Counted from the stretch's first letter, positions 1 through 12,363 are shown. The stretch: DNA of 64,000 nt from Rattus norvegicus (GCF_036323735.1 NC_086027.1:86067662-86131661); one strand, 5' to 3'. Made by a program: numbers and translations. The notes: a model not told the origin generated them from the letters alone.

Positions 1-205
1 AATGAGAAGCTGAATTTGAAAGCAAGAGACCCAGCATCCCTGAATACGATGAGATGAGCTGTTGCCTCACACTCTCTCCACCATGAATTCCCTGCCACAG
101 ACTATTTCCTCAAACCGTGAGCCAACTTACACGCTTCCTTCCCCGAGTTGCCTTTGTCAGGTGTCTTGGCACAGAAAAAAGAAAAGGTAACTCTGATAGT
201 TACTT
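1..205 (+). mobile_element. MaLR-type LTR 3' end (rodent, truncated by window edge)
   Basis: The segment ends with the series 'accgtgagccaa', 'cttccttccccgagttgc', 'gtcaggtgtcttggcacag'. Common rodent MaLR-like repeats carry this at their 3' end. The same ending recurs near 16.7 kb and 57.3 kb, which supports one family. The 5' part lies outside the window. The subfamily name is not assigned. Confidence 0.5.
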
Positions 206-209
206 TTAT

Positions 210-608
210 AGCAAAATGGACAACATTAAAAAATTATAATGGTAGCTACTCCATAATAGTTAAGTATTTAGCATACATTATTATAGTTTTCCCTAAAAGT
301 CGAAAGGCAAATTACAGCATTATGTCCACTTGAGGTTGAGAAAAATTAGGTGATTTCACAGCTGTTAGAAGGCAGGGTCTGGCAGGGTCACACAGTTTGC
401 TTGAAGCGGCTGTTTTCTGCTTCGATGCTCTCATGCACTGAGAAATTCTGTTGCCCAGGGTCACCCATCACAACTTTGCATTGAGACAGATGCTCGTCTT
501 TAGAAAGCTCTTCACCTTCCTGCCCACACCCCTACGCCTTGGGTAGATCCTACTGGCTCAACAAGATATTTCAGTAATTGACTTGCGTATCTTGGGCTGC
601 AAGAATAA

Positions 609-609
<1 letters not shown>
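210..609. other. Unassigned single-copy DNA
   Basis: I see no gene, RNA or recognisable repeat here. The 61-codon frame starting at 148 overlaps the MaLR end and has no coding character. Confidence 0.5.

Positions 610-667
<58 letters not shown>
610..667. repeat. (CA)n microsatellite
   Basis: An uninterrupted CA dinucleotide array of about 57 bp. A minus-strand frame through it gives only alternating Cys-Val, which is a repeat artefact. Confidence 0.97.
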
Positions 668-1211
668 ATGAAGACTGGACCATGATGTGGTTTGTTCTCC
701 TGGAATCATTCTCATCCAGAGGGAGTGTTTAAGATAAAGCACCGTGATGGAAAACTCATTCCTTGACAGTCTACACAAAGCCTTTGGCTAAAAACGATCC
801 TGTTGTGTGACAAAAATAAGTGTCTTTAATTAAAAATAACAACATGGGACTGTGTTTTTAAAGCACAACAAAACACTCCTGCCTACTGCCATATGTACCA
901 CATATCAGTATTCCCCCCCCACACAACCTTGTGTTTACTGAGAGAGAGACAAAGGATCTGTTGGACCCGGTGCCTGTCTCAGCAAGGAGGGAGATAAAAC
1001 AACATCCCAGGAGTTACCGAGTTTTCTAGCATCCAGAACATGTATTCACTTCCAATGCAGGATTCTCCTTCCTGATATCTTTTTAAAAACAGAGAGAAAA
1101 ATGAGGGGATAGTGTGAGGTCCACACATAGTTCTCACTTTATGTGGTCCTTTATTTTTATCCTCATTAAATAGATCAGGATGCCGAGGCTCAAGGGAAGA
1201 CTGAAAGCTGA
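668..1211. other. Unassigned intergenic DNA
   Basis: No repeat family or gene is recognised. A short C-run lies at 913-920 and a short GA-rich run near 940. Confidence 0.45.
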
Positions 1212-1440
1212 AGAGGGAGCTGGAGAGGGAGCTAAGCAGTTTAGAGCACTCATTCCTCTGACAGACGACTTGGATTTGATTCCCAGCACCCACATGGTGG
1301 CTCACAACCGTCTGCAACTCCACGGGATCCCATGTTCTCTTATGACCTCCTCATAGACACCTGGTATGCACCTGGTACAAACACATACATACATACAGAG
1401 TGTTAATACACATAATGCAATGTAAATAAACTCTTTAAAA
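1212..1440 (+). mobile_element. B3-type SINE
   Basis: A tRNA-derived head ('gctggagagggagctaagcag', then box-B-like 'gatttgattcccagcacc') is followed by 'cacatggtggctcacaacc' and a 3' end with a (TACA)n stretch and an A-rich tail. This order is diagnostic of B2/B3 SINEs. The copy is diverged and inactive. Confidence 0.85.
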
Positions 1441-1629
1441 TAATTAAAGAGATAAGTAAATGGAAGAGGGAAATTCAACTTGTAGCCTTTCTCTGGTCTT
1501 TAAGAATTAAATGGGTAAATAAAATGGAAAATTCAGGGGAACATAGGCTAAATAAATAATCTGTAACCTAGGATGCTTGCTGAGTTTACTTCAATATTTT
1601 ATCAGAAAAGTTTTCCTCTGTTACTGCTG

Positions 1630-2010
1630 TGTTACAGCTCCAAGCCTAAATGTTTCCCACATTTTCATGTGGTGAAGCCTTAGTTCCTAATAAGCAGCAG
1701 AGACGGGGGATTTGGAAAAGCGATGGGATTGCAAACCTCTGCCCTCATCCATGCACTGACTTGCTGACTTCATAGTCTACTAGGGAATCATGGAAACTTT
1801 GAGATACGGAAATGGTGGTAGATGTCAGTCACTGGGGGATGTCCTCAAAGGAAACATTTTGTCCTCTACCCCTTCCTCTCTTGTGACCTGGTTGTTATGA
1901 TATGACTAGCTTTCTCCTACCACATTCTCCCTGTTGTAAGGTCTGCCTCACCACAAACCCCCTGAGTTGGCTTCCTAAATAAAAGCCACCAGAAGATGAA
2001 TGAAAGAGAC
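1630..2010 (+). mobile_element. Possible MaLR-type LTR remnant
   Basis: The phrase 'tggtgaagccttagttcc' followed by a late 'aaataaaagccacc' resembles the layout of old MaLR LTRs (MST/MLT1 style). The match is weak and is offered only as a hypothesis. Confidence 0.28.
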
Positions 2011-3465
2011 AAGAAAGAAATCCTGTTCAATATGACTTAGCTGAGCTGGCTCAAACTTCTAGAGTCCGACCATAAATAAGCAGTCTGTTTTAGACAAATT
2101 TAGGTACAGTTGGATTTTTGGAAAATGTTTTCTTGTGACGATTATCACAATAAAGCTTCAGGTGTGACTACATCAGAACTCTTTTGCAAAGCACACATGA
2201 CCTCTCCCACAAGAATGGCTTCTATAATTGAAGAGCCTAGGGGAGGAATCTGGTGTGGCCCACATCATCACAGAGGTCACCAAGTAAACATAAACATGTG
2301 ACATCTCTCCTGAGGATAGGTTCTATTGACTGAGAAGCAAGTCTCAAGATAAAGGTCTACGGAGGACGAATTTAGGATAAATGTAATAGAATGGGGGATT
2401 CAGGTGTGACCCCACCCTATAGCTAGCACAGATAGCCTGGGTATTAACTGCATCCACTCCTGCCTTCTGGGTGCAATATGAGCATGCACGTCACTTCTGT
2501 TGAAGAGAAAGCATGGGTGTTTCACATTCCTGGTGTCTCCAGTGCTGGTCTGTGAGGACCTCATGCTCTCCACATCCCTCAAACAAAAGTCACGTGACCA
2601 TGGATTGAAACCTTTGAAAACATGAAGTAAGCTTTGCTTCTCATATGCTTTGTCACAGCAGTGGAAAGTTCACAGCAAAACTGTGAAGTAATAAATCCAG
2701 GATGCCTGTGTTCCACACTGCTGCCACCTTCCTCTCTTCACCCATATGCAGAAAGCCTTCCCATTATCCCATGACGTGGCCCCAGATTATTTGGAAGTGT
2801 GGTCCCATGAGCCTGAAGCACTAATATGGCCTGGGAGCTTGCAGAAATACTGAACTCCTGGTCTCATCAAAACTTACTGCACCCCACAAAATCTCCATCT
2901 TTTCAAATCCGAATGCCACTACCCTGGATTGTCATAATCTCAGGTTCTTTTTCAAGAAGATGGATTCTGTATTGCTTTTTACCTCAGTCCTGAAACAGCA
3001 ACAGTGAAAGTCTCCTAGGCTGAGATAAAGGCTGTCTAAAAGTCAAAGATGCCCAGATTTCCATTGAAAACATACACATGTACACACACAGGCATATATA
3101 CAGTCCTGAAAGACTCAAAAGAACACTACTGTTGGAATAGTAACAGTCCAGAAGGGGATACTTTGAGTTTTCTCCCCACCCCCAATATAGGATTTTGGCA
3201 GTCATACCTTTGCCTTCTCTTCTTGGGGGACTTGCTTCCTGGCGAGAACTCTAGAACCGGTTTAATGAACAGAGAATATGCCCAACCTGACTTCATGGTG
3301 GGTTCAGTCTTTCTAAGATAGGGGTATGGGAAAACAGATATTTTTTAAAAGTCTCCCATAGATAATTACCTCATAAAGACACATATACGTATGTGCAGAC
3401 ATTTAATTCATGTGGGCTACCTTTGAACATTTTAAAATGCATTTTCATGTTAAAGACATTCAAAA
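2011..3465. other. Unassigned single-copy DNA
   Basis: This 1.4-kb stretch has no recognisable transposon. The frames of 60-90 codons on both strands lack splice context, conservation cues or known motifs. Confidence 0.45.
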
Positions 3466-3544
3466 GGCTGGGGAGATGGTTCAGCCAGCAAATTGCTCCA
3501 TACAGAAGCACAGAGCTCAGATTCCTAGTGCATGCATGTACACA

Positions 3545-3546
<2 letters not shown>
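3466..3546 (+). mobile_element. tRNA-derived SINE head (B2/B3/B4 group)
   Basis: It begins 'ggctggggagatggttcag', the standard B2/B3/B4 start, and loses similarity after about 80 bp. It then runs directly into a CA array, a common fate of SINE tails. Confidence 0.7.

Positions 3547-3585
<39 letters not shown>
3547..3585. repeat. (CA)n microsatellite
   Basis: About 38 bp of CA repeat directly following a SINE head. Confidence 0.95.
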
Positions 3586-3586
<1 letters not shown>

Positions 3587-4227
3587 TGTATTTGCATTCA
3601 ATTGTATACACAACTACATGAACTTGTAGACACAACCTATTCAGACGCATGCAGAGAGGCGACTGGGCTTTTGAAAATTCTCAGCATGGGCAAGTGTTTG
3701 AGTGAGCCTTTCTAAAAATCTAATTTTCCTACAAATTACCCCCACCTCCATACTTTTTTTTCTTGTTTATTTCTCAACTAACCCTGTGCCTCCACAGAAC
3801 ATATGTTGAAGCGGGGTGGGAAAACCTCAGGGCTCTCTTCTAGCTTTTACTCCCACTATTCCCGTTTTACTTTCTCACTAAAATTTGCTGATTTTCAAAA
3901 TCTGTTATCTTACTAGTTTTCAAAGTAATAATACTTAAGGTTGTAACTTGAACTCACGTGTGCTTTAGCGTATGATATAGTGCACATACAGTCTCTTTAT
4001 TTCTTGTTCCTACTGTCTATGCGCAGGAACCTGGAGGAAATCCCAGACTCAATAAAAGACGCTTTAATGCTTGATGATCCAAACCATCACTGACAATATG
4101 GGTTCAAATTTTAAAAGGTGGCTTATTTTTGGCTGTTTGTGTCTGGATTGAATGAGATGATACCATCCTTGTAGGACTAAAGACGACACCCAGTTTTGTA
4201 GGAAATGCACACCCAAATGTTTTTATC
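3586..4227. other. Unassigned DNA
   Basis: No gene or repeat is recognised. The DNA is AT-rich and non-coding in appearance. Confidence 0.4.
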
Positions 4228-4580
4228 TTTTTTTTTTCTTATTTAAGATTTATAACTTTTTGGATGTTTTATTGGATAGTTTATGTATTTACATTTCAAA
4301 TGTTATCCCCTTTCCCGGTTCCCCCCTCTCCCCTCCCTCTCCTTCCTTTGCTTCTATAAGGATGCTCGCCCTCCCTCCCACCCACTCCCTCCTCACCACC
4401 CTGGTATTTCCCTACACTTGGGAAACGAGCCTTCACTGGACCAAAGGCTTCTCTTCCTATTGATGCCAGACAAGGCCATCCTCTGCTACAAATGCAGCTG
4501 GAGCCATGGGTCCCTCTTTGGTTGGTGGTTTAGTCCTTGGGAGCTTTGAAGGGTCTGGTTGGTTGACATTGTTGTTCGTC
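4228..4580 (-). mobile_element. L1 LINE 3' UTR fragment, antisense
   Basis: Read on the minus strand, a rodent L1 3' UTR runs into a poly(A) tail, seen as the T-run near 4228-4239. Diagnostic phrases on the plus strand are 'tttacatttcaaatgttatc', 'caaggccatcctctgctaca' and 'ggagccatgggtccctc'. Only the 3' UTR is present; ORF1 and ORF2 are absent. The open frames across it are not genes. Confidence 0.9.
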
Positions 4581-4639
4581 TTATCTTAGCACGTTCGCTA
4601 CCAGTGCATACTCTGCCCTGGGAAATACTTGTTTTATTT

Positions 4640-4775
4640 AAATCTCATTCTTTAATTCCTTTTTTATTCTTTGAAAGTGCTGTGTACTTACACAATATGT
4701 ATAGATTCTTTCCATCTACCTCCTCCCCCCAACTCCCCTAGTGTTCTCACCCCTTCCAAAATACTTAAGAATTTC
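4640..4775 (-). mobile_element. Older L1 (Lx-like) 3' end, antisense
   Basis: 'ttttttattctttgaaag', a C-rich 'cctcctccccccaactcccc' and a flanking T-rich stretch resemble the antisense of older rodent L1 3' UTRs. It is a second, more diverged L1 fragment next to the one at 4.2 kb. Confidence 0.55.
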
Positions 4776-4849
4776 CTCCTTCTTAGATTCTCTGGTTTCC
4801 CCCAAATGTATTTAATAACGATGCCCCCAAAAGAACTGAGTGTTTGCTA

Positions 4850-5240
4850 GCCCACGGCCTTCATAATGGTTTTTGTTCCTTTTTCCTCATTACTCTTTTG
4901 GCAGCAATAATTGACGTGGTGCCAAGAGAGAAAACATCTTAGCCGTGCTTTACTTAATACTCCATATATATTTTTTTTTCTTATGGAACAGTTGGTGAGT
5001 TTTCTTTCTTGATTTTTTTTTTTTTGAAATGTCTCAGCAGCTCCCCTCCTCCACACAAAACCTTGTTAGTAACTCTGCGGCAATCAACAATTAATCAAAA
5101 TGGAGCCTTCCACTCCAACAGGAAAGCTGGGTAGTAAAAGGGCCATGTAACTTTATGGGCTCCAATAACAGCTGAATTAAGCAGGACCTAATAATGATAA
5201 GTCTAATCAGATTGCTTATTTCAAAGTATAAACAAGTTTC
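4850..5240. promoter_or_regulatory. Candidate conserved non-coding element A
   Basis: This is a repeat-free block containing several homeodomain-like cores (for example 'caacaattaatcaaaatgg', 'ctgaattaagc', 'ctaataatgataag'). It keeps sequence complexity in a window otherwise full of decayed repeats. Regulatory function is inference only. Confidence 0.3.
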
Positions 5241-5699
5241 CTGAGTGGGTCAAAAGTCACATCCTCCTCCGTCCCAGGTGGATCATAGAGGGGAAGAAGG
5301 CAGCTGAGGAAGGAGGTAAATACAGGATGGTATTCTCTCTCATCTATTAAAAAAAAAAAAAAAACCACCAAAACACTACCCATGGAAGGATAGAGTTTCT
5401 CTGCTGTATGCATTTCCAAACTCTGTGATTTAGCCATTCAGATGACCGACAGAACGTAGGTGTCCTCTTGATGCCTCAAGAGGTGCCTCATATAGGCATG
5501 AGTGTTTAAGCAGGGGTGAGCGATGGGAGGAAGCCCATCCGTTATTTCCTAGTGCGATCTGACTCAGTTAGGTGTGTGGCCAGATCAGTCTTTCAGCAAG
5601 TGAGTCCTTGTCACAAGTCTCAGTCATTTCAGTGGGGAGGTTAATTTGAATACGAATGTAAACAGGATTTGAAAAGCCCTTTCTCAACCCTTTGGAAAT
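5241..5699. other. Unassigned DNA with an A-run
   Basis: A poly(A) run near 5348-5364 has no recognisable retroelement body upstream. No gene is seen. Confidence 0.4.
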
Positions 5700-6060
5700 G
5701 ATATGAGAGCTTGTGTGGGCCAGGTGGACAATGTTTGTGTCGATAGAATGTCAATTAAGGTTTGGTTTTTTTTTTTTTCTTCAATTTTAAGCCCTTTAGT
5801 ACAAAAGACTACTCCAAGCCTGCTGATTTTCTGCTGGTAACTCTGATGTCGTTATCATTTCCCATTGATTCTGCAGACTTCCTCGTCCTCTGTAATAGTC
5901 CAGATTAGCCTAGCAGGACACATTTTGTGAAAAGCCCCTGATTAGTACCCATAAAGATGTTTTGCTAAAGATTGATTTGATTAATTCGTTCCCCCACAAT
6001 GTTTTGCCTTGGACCTTTGTAGGTCTATAATTTACAAGATGTATCCACTCACCTTACCAG
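5700..6060. promoter_or_regulatory. Candidate conserved non-coding element B
   Basis: A repeat-free block with AATTA/ATTAAT-type cores ('gtcaattaagg', 'gatttgattaattcg') and complex flanks. It is grouped with element A as a possible enhancer cluster. No conservation data are available to me. Confidence 0.28.
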
Positions 6061-6845
6061 TGTTAGCACTCACACAGAGTCACACGGGCTATAGCTATAC
6101 AGAATAGCTCCAGGTTCTAGAATCATTAAGAACATTAAACGTGTAAAAAACATCTTCCTGTATTCGTCTGGTTGGTAAACTAGGAGGTTTTCTTATTACC
6201 ACCACTTAACACTAAGAAAATTAAGCATCATTTACAAACAAGATTAAAGACATTTTTCCTTCCACAACCAATTAAGAAAATCAGAAGGAAAATGTTTTGA
6301 TTCATGCTCATCATATATATGTAAATATATCACATAATGGCTCATATTTAGCAAATATGAAATACCAAAACACAAGTGGAAAATATTTTGGCATCTGTCC
6401 GGTCCTTGAGCTGGCTGGCACAAAGTGCGACTCAAAAGTGTTTTAGTCCTGCTGTTAAACAGTCACTGAGCTGAATAAATTAATTGCACATTGTTTCTAC
6501 CGGAGACTCCATGAACTTTTGGGAAACACAGTAAAGGAGAAGCCTGCTCCAATCCTCCCCATCCAACACAGGAAAAGACAATTGTGTCTGAAGGGCTGAT
6601 TTAATTAAGAAAGAAGTGTGGAGCTCTGGTCACACTGCCACTGACAGCCATTGAAGGAAACCTCCTATCACAAGCATGGTAAGTAAAATAGTTTTTAAAA
6701 AGAAAGTCCACAAAACCAAGAGTGATCCTCTTGAAACAGATCAACTGGCATACTGAAACAAGAGAGGGAGGAGAAGGCACTATGGACCTGCTGGCATCTG
6801 GGTCTGAAATTAGGTATAAAAGAGATAAGAGAAGATGTTGGGAAG
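6061..6845. other. Unassigned single-copy DNA
   Basis: No gene or transposon is recognised. The small frames near 6244-6864 are unsupported. Confidence 0.4.
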
Positions 6846-6990
6846 GGCCTGGCCTTGGTAGCACACACCTTTAATCCCAGCACTCGAGAGGCAGGTAAAT
6901 CTCTGAGTTCAAGGCCAGCCTGGTCTACAGAATGAGTTCCAGGACAGCTACGGCTAAACAAAGGAAACTTGTCTATAAATAAATAAATAC
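6846..6990 (+). mobile_element. B1 SINE
   Basis: A 7SL-derived B1. It contains 'cacacctttaatcccagcac', 'tctgagttcaaggccagc', 'ctggtctacagaatgagttc' and a (TAAA)n-type tail. It is nearly full length and moderately diverged. Confidence 0.95.
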
Positions 6991-7990
6991 AAGTGTGTGT
7001 GGCAGGGAGTACGTGCCAGGTTATTATGCTGAACTAAACTTTGGAGATCGCTTCCTCAACTTTTTAAACAATCTACACAGAAACCTTGTTCCGTTTCCAA
7101 ATCTACAGCATCCACGGATGGCATGGCTTAGCCAGCACTAGATCTAACCTGAGAACAAATGGGACCAACTGAAGGAAGCTATAAAGTGATGAGACAGGGG
7201 TCATTAGGCAAAGGGCTGGAAACAATTCCCTCTCAGGATGAGCATTTGAATGAGTGCTCTGAAGCAACTCATGGCAATAGTACTGCAAAGAGTTAAACAG
7301 AGATGGGTTTGCATGCAATGGAATCTTAGCACACAGCACAGCACCATAAGGGCTAAAGGAAGAGATACGAAACCAGAGCAGCAAAGAAAAACACATGCCA
7401 CACTCTGAATTCCAAAGACATGAAACAACACCGTGACACCCAAACTCTAATACAATAGGTGGTTTCCCAGAACTCCAAGCACTTTGCTTCAGAATGTAAG
7501 TGCCTAGCAAATGCTCATTAACTCCTGTAAGAAGGGAAGCTAGCATTTGTGATTTAGAGAAGTGATCATGCACTATTTAAGAGTTAGATGATTTCATCTC
7601 AGCTCCAGACTGGATGGTTTGCCAAGTAGAGTGACTTGGAATAAGTTATGCAGCCGTCTTTGCTCTTGTCTAACTTCTACCATTTTGATCAGAGCAGCTC
7701 TGTGTGGAAAAATATGAGACCAAAGCACTTCACCTCTGCCTCAAAATTCACGAGACAGAAAGTAAAAGTTGGTATGAGGCTAAATCAGTGGATAGAATAC
7801 CACTGGAAGACTGGAGATTTTGGGGGCCCCTAACCATGAGAAGCTGAGGGTTATATCAATGAGAGCAGAAGAGAGATGCAAGGTAAGCAAAGAGCTTTCT
7901 CAGAACTCCTAACCTCAGAAACTCATATGCTAAAATCAGGTCAAAGTCACTGGCCAATGACTAGAAGTAAACCCACTATCATCACCATTC
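6991..7990. other. Unassigned DNA with a 156-codon minus-strand frame
   Basis: The frame at 7103-7573 (minus) is the longest non-repeat ORF of this part. I recognise no domain or family, and no splice or poly(A) context supports it. It is Leu/Ser/Cys-rich, as random antisense frames often are. I treat it as non-coding. Confidence 0.45.
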
Positions 7991-8238
<248 letters not shown>

Positions 8239-9854
8239 ATTCACTTTTATACCCATATTAAATATCAAATGGCCACAATTTAAGGATCGTTAAAGCAGTA
8301 TTTACATATTGTCTCATATTTTCCACATCAGGTCTCCAGAAATTACAGATCTGGCTTGTCTGCTTAGGAGCTCACAAGATGACATTCAAAGTCCCCCCTG
8401 GAATTTGCATTTTACATGCATTCAGTAATTCTCTTCCAAATTCATGATGCTACAAGCATTCATTGTATGGCTATCCTAGAAGCCAGCTGCAAGGAATCTT
8501 TGGCTCTTGATTCTCCTTCTGATTAAGTTAAATCCAAGTGATTAGGGACCTTAAGTATACCTGAAAAAATCCTTTTATCTTTGCTGTATACAGTAATACA
8601 AACACTGGAGGGCCATAGTCTATTAGAAGGAAGGGCATTATAGTCTCCTGTGCACATGAGTTATTTTATATTGAACATAACTACGGGTTATAGGACTTTA
8701 CCTAGAATCTTATATATGGAAACTTTTAAATACAACAATCAGAATATGAGACAAAAACTAAAAAGCTAAATAGTTTAAAAGATTAGATAAAACTAAACTG
8801 TAATTATCATCAAAAATGATATTGCTGCCTTAAAACTGCTCGGATTAGAATGAACACAGTCAAGGGAGTTAGACCTTTCAGAATACTGTCTGATGCCTCC
8901 CTGACCTCCCTTACGGTAGCCCCAGGAGGCACCTCTGATGTCTCCAACTAAAGGACAGTTTGACAGCTTCAGAATAAAAATTTTGAAGATTAAAACTTTT
9001 GTCTTGTTCACAATATTGCTGGGAAAGTTACAACCATATACAACATGAAGCCTAGTGATGTCCATGAGACTTCTGAAAAAGCCTTCTGTTAGGATTTCCC
9101 TAATTCCTGTCATTCTGGAGTTTTAATTGTTATCTTTAATAATAAACAGGTAAATATTGCCAAATGATTGATCTATATCCACTGAGATAATATATTGAAA
9201 TTTTATCTTACTTACAGAGAAGTTGCAGTCATTGATTTTTAAATAGTAAACCATTTTCATCCCCACAGCAAATGAACTTAGTGCAGCTCCTGATGAAGCT
9301 CATTTATGTTCTAGGAATATCAGGGCCATAGCTGTTCTTCAGTTCAGTATCTTCATCCTGCCTTGAACATAAAGTTTCCTGGGTCCGATGGCATGAGAGT
9401 TTTTTTCTTAAATTTTTTTAAGAACCATATCCTTGTGAAGAATTTCTGTCACTCTGTAGGCGAGCGTTTCTTTTAATTTACTACTGAATCACAATAAAGT
9501 GTTTTAGTTGTGAATTCCTCTTTCTTAACACACAAAGGGACAGCCAGCGTTCTATCTCTTCCCGTGTCAGTCTTTTAGCCCATGTCCTTCCAGAAATGTT
9601 CTCCTTTAATTTGTATTGGGAAATTGAAACAGTAACTTGCCATGACAGTCCTTTGCACATTTATTTCACCATAACACATGTTCATGCCTCCTTTTTGTTT
9701 TTTCCCCCTCCAAAGTTACATAGTTTTTGTTTCCCTTAGTATGTTATACTGTGGTGTTAGTGTATTAACTCAATTTACTTGGTGTTAAATTGCTTTGAAC
9801 AGATTAATTGTCCAATGAAATTTTTTTCTTTTCTTTTTTTCCCTTTTTTCTTTT

Positions 9855-9856
<2 letters not shown>
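8239..9856. other. Unassigned single-copy DNA
   Basis: About 1.6 kb of AT-rich DNA without a recognised repeat or gene. The 106-codon minus frame at 8793-9113 has no identifiable motif. Confidence 0.4.

Positions 9857-9891
<35 letters not shown>
9857..9891. repeat. (TG)n microsatellite
   Basis: About 35 bp of TG repeat following a T/C-rich stretch. It abuts the A-tail end of an antisense B1. Confidence 0.95.
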
Positions 9892-9894
<3 letters not shown>

Positions 9895-10021
9895 AGACAG
9901 GTTTCCTCTATGTAGGCCTGGTTATCCTGAATCTCAGCATGTAGACCAAGCTCGGTTCAAACTCACAGAAATCCTGCCTCCCACGTGCTGAGAATAAAGG
10001 TATAAGCTTCCATGCTGGCTG
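9892..10021 (-). mobile_element. B1 SINE, antisense
   Basis: 'tttgagacaggtttcctc', 'ctcggttcaaactcacag' and 'aatcctgcctcccacgtgct' are the reverse complement of B1. The TG array lies at its tail side. Confidence 0.88.
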
Positions 10022-10366
10022 CAAATTTTACATATCCTGAATTTGTCACAACTCATCAAATGGCAAACTTAAATATTCTCCGGCTCAGCTGCATACACAG
10101 TACACCTTGACAGAACTACAGACAGACAGACAGTGAACTTCACCTCGTCAGCTTGTGTTCTGCAGTAATGTGATGAACAATCCCGAAATTGCTTTTCACA
10201 TATTCTAGACAGAAACAAATGAATATTTATAGCCATGACAATGGAGCCAAATTTCTCACTTTGGGAGAAGAGAAGTAATAATTGTAAAAAGAGCAAAATC
10301 CCATGGAATTTGTCTGGAACTAAATCCAAAATGTCCCTTACTCCCAAATGTTTCCCCCCCCCAAAT

Positions 10367-10368
<2 letters not shown>
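10022..10368. other. Unassigned DNA
   Basis: No gene or family is recognised. A short (GACA)n run lies near 10120. Confidence 0.4.

Positions 10369-10419
<51 letters not shown>
10369..10419. repeat. (GT)n microsatellite
   Basis: About 50 bp of pure GT repeat. Confidence 0.97.
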
Positions 10420-10421
<2 letters not shown>

Positions 10422-10567
10422 GGGTGGGGAGAAAATGGAGTGACAAAGCAAAATATAAACATTCCACAAATTGCATATAGACTTCTGCCTTATTCTTAAA
10501 GGTGGTCTACTGACAGTTTGTTACCATACCAGAAAAAAAAAAGACCCATTATTAAAAATTAAATAAT

Positions 10568-10601
10568 GAATCCATAAAGAATTTGAATCCATAAAGAATT
10601 T
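10568..10601 (+). repeat. 17-bp perfect tandem duplication
   Basis: The unit 'gaatccataaagaattt' occurs twice head to tail (10568-10584 and 10585-10601). It lies at the edge of a repeat-poor block. Confidence 0.95.
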
Positions 10602-11870
10602 CTTTTAAGACCGAGAGATGGGCTTCTCGAGTTCCCTGGCTGTTCTGTTGGACAGATGAATATTGCCCAGTGTCTTTATTTAATTGCTGAGAGGTCCGCT
10701 CCAGCCCTTGAGGGGACACTAAGGCTGGTTCTGTTTGCTGCCTGAAGCAGAGCTGGCAATTCTCCACGATACTGGGGGAGGGGGCAAGGTGGGGGCGGGG
10801 GGACGGGGAGACGGAAGCTCAGGGCACATTTTCTAGCCAGATCATGATCAGAATTTGTTAGTTATCGAAGACCCCAAACGGAAAGCCTATTTCCTTCTAA
10901 GAACACTTGCTGGGATCGGGATTGGGGGAAATAAAATCAAACATTTCCACAACTGTTCAGGAAGCCGCTTTGGGGATCCCTCTGCTAGCCTTTCTGGTAA
11001 TTTTCCGTGCCCTGAAACACAACAGAAAAATCTGTAATTTTCAGTCCTCCAAACAAACCGTTCTTTTTCTTGAGATTTATGTGACACATTCATTTCCACC
11101 TTCGTCCTTTTGTGATCTAAGAACAAAGCAAGCTGCTGTTCAGATGTCTTTTTGTATTTATCATATGAAAACCCCCGGGTGAGACTTCCTGTAAAGTTGA
11201 AAGAAATTTTGTATACCGATTTTTGGCAGGGAGAGGCGAAGGGTCCCTGAATATAAAGATAAACGCCTAAAATTGCCACAATGTAATTGAATTCCTTTCA
11301 AATTCCGACAACGGCTTAACAACTCAGTGTTAGAGCACTCGTTTAAGGTCCTCGTGTTAATTTACCTTTATGTCCATGTGCTTGACTGTAGTGCTTTATC
11401 CCCAATTTTATCAAGATGGAAAATGTGTATTCCTTTTGCCCTGGCTTGGGAGAAACACGCTCAAATAATGTCAAGGAGAGAGATTTTCTTTTTCACCTCC
11501 TGTCTGACACTCAGGTCTCCAGGAGCCTCGCTGTGAGTGATTGACATTTCTGGTGAATTCGAACACAGCTTTAGAGCCAAATATTCTCTATTGTTCTTTT
11601 CTCATCGTGCAGACTGCTTTTAAAGGGCCACAACCCTTTTCCTTAAAATAGGCTGTAGAGAAAGCATGAACAGTGTACTTCAGGGTTAGGCTGTCCTGTT
11701 CCTAGGAGGCCATGTTTGAGGAACTACCAGATGTTAACATATTTTTAATTCAAATCATCAGGTTCAATTACATCATCAGGAAGGGCTGTTGTGTTCTTCC
11801 TGTATTTGAGCTATTAATAAAATATGTTTTTAATTTTCAAAATTGCCTGGCTTTGGGTATGGGGCGTTTC
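10602..11870. promoter_or_regulatory. Candidate conserved non-coding block C (1.3 kb)
   Basis: This is the longest high-complexity, repeat-free stretch of the window. It retains several CpGs and holds many AT-rich homeodomain or POU-like cores ('tatttaattgctg', 'gtaattgaattcc', 'gttaatttacc', 'attcaaatcatcagg') and E-box-like sites. The small ORFs within it (130 codons minus, 91 plus) overlap on opposite strands and resemble no known protein. Such blocks are typical of enhancers near developmental genes, but here this is inference from composition alone. Confidence 0.38.
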
Positions 11871-12363
11871 TCTGGGGAGGCAGAAACATAAGAAAGCAAC
11901 GTATTTGGACCGCTAAGGTTTTTAAGACACACATGAAAAATAATTTCACATATTTTCAGAGTCATTTCCTGTTTATATTATATGTTGTCTGTGATCTAAC
12001 ACTGACTTAAATTCACTTACAAGCACCGATAATTACATGTTCATCGGAAGACGTAAAGCAGGTTCATGAACCCAAGCTAGGGGTTGGGGCACAAACAACA
12101 CAAAGACAAAATCTTTCCTACTCTCTGATGTCAAGGAGACATCATTTTCTGTCCATGACTTGAAGTAAGGGGAGTGAACCCTGTGGGAGGCATTGACCCA
12201 ACCTATGTGCAAATGTTTGGGATATGAAGAAGTGGGCACGTATGGAAACCTTGTCCTTTACACACAGCTGAGAAAAAGTCACAAAGGTTTTCAGGATCTT
12301 CAAGAGTCTAAGTAATCCAGAGTAAAGGCACCACCCAAATATTCTTAAAATGTCATAAGCCAA
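11871..12363. other. Unassigned DNA
   Basis: No repeat or gene is recognised. Confidence 0.4.

Noticed and set aside
7103..7573. 156-codon minus ORF
   Set aside because: No domain, family or splice context is recognised, and its composition is typical of random antisense sequence. It should be searched, but I cannot support it as a gene.
11087..11279. Possible exon in the 130-codon minus ORF at 10887-11279
   Set aside because: An opposite-strand ORF of 91 codons overlaps it and neither resembles a known protein. A non-coding regulatory block explains the sequence better.
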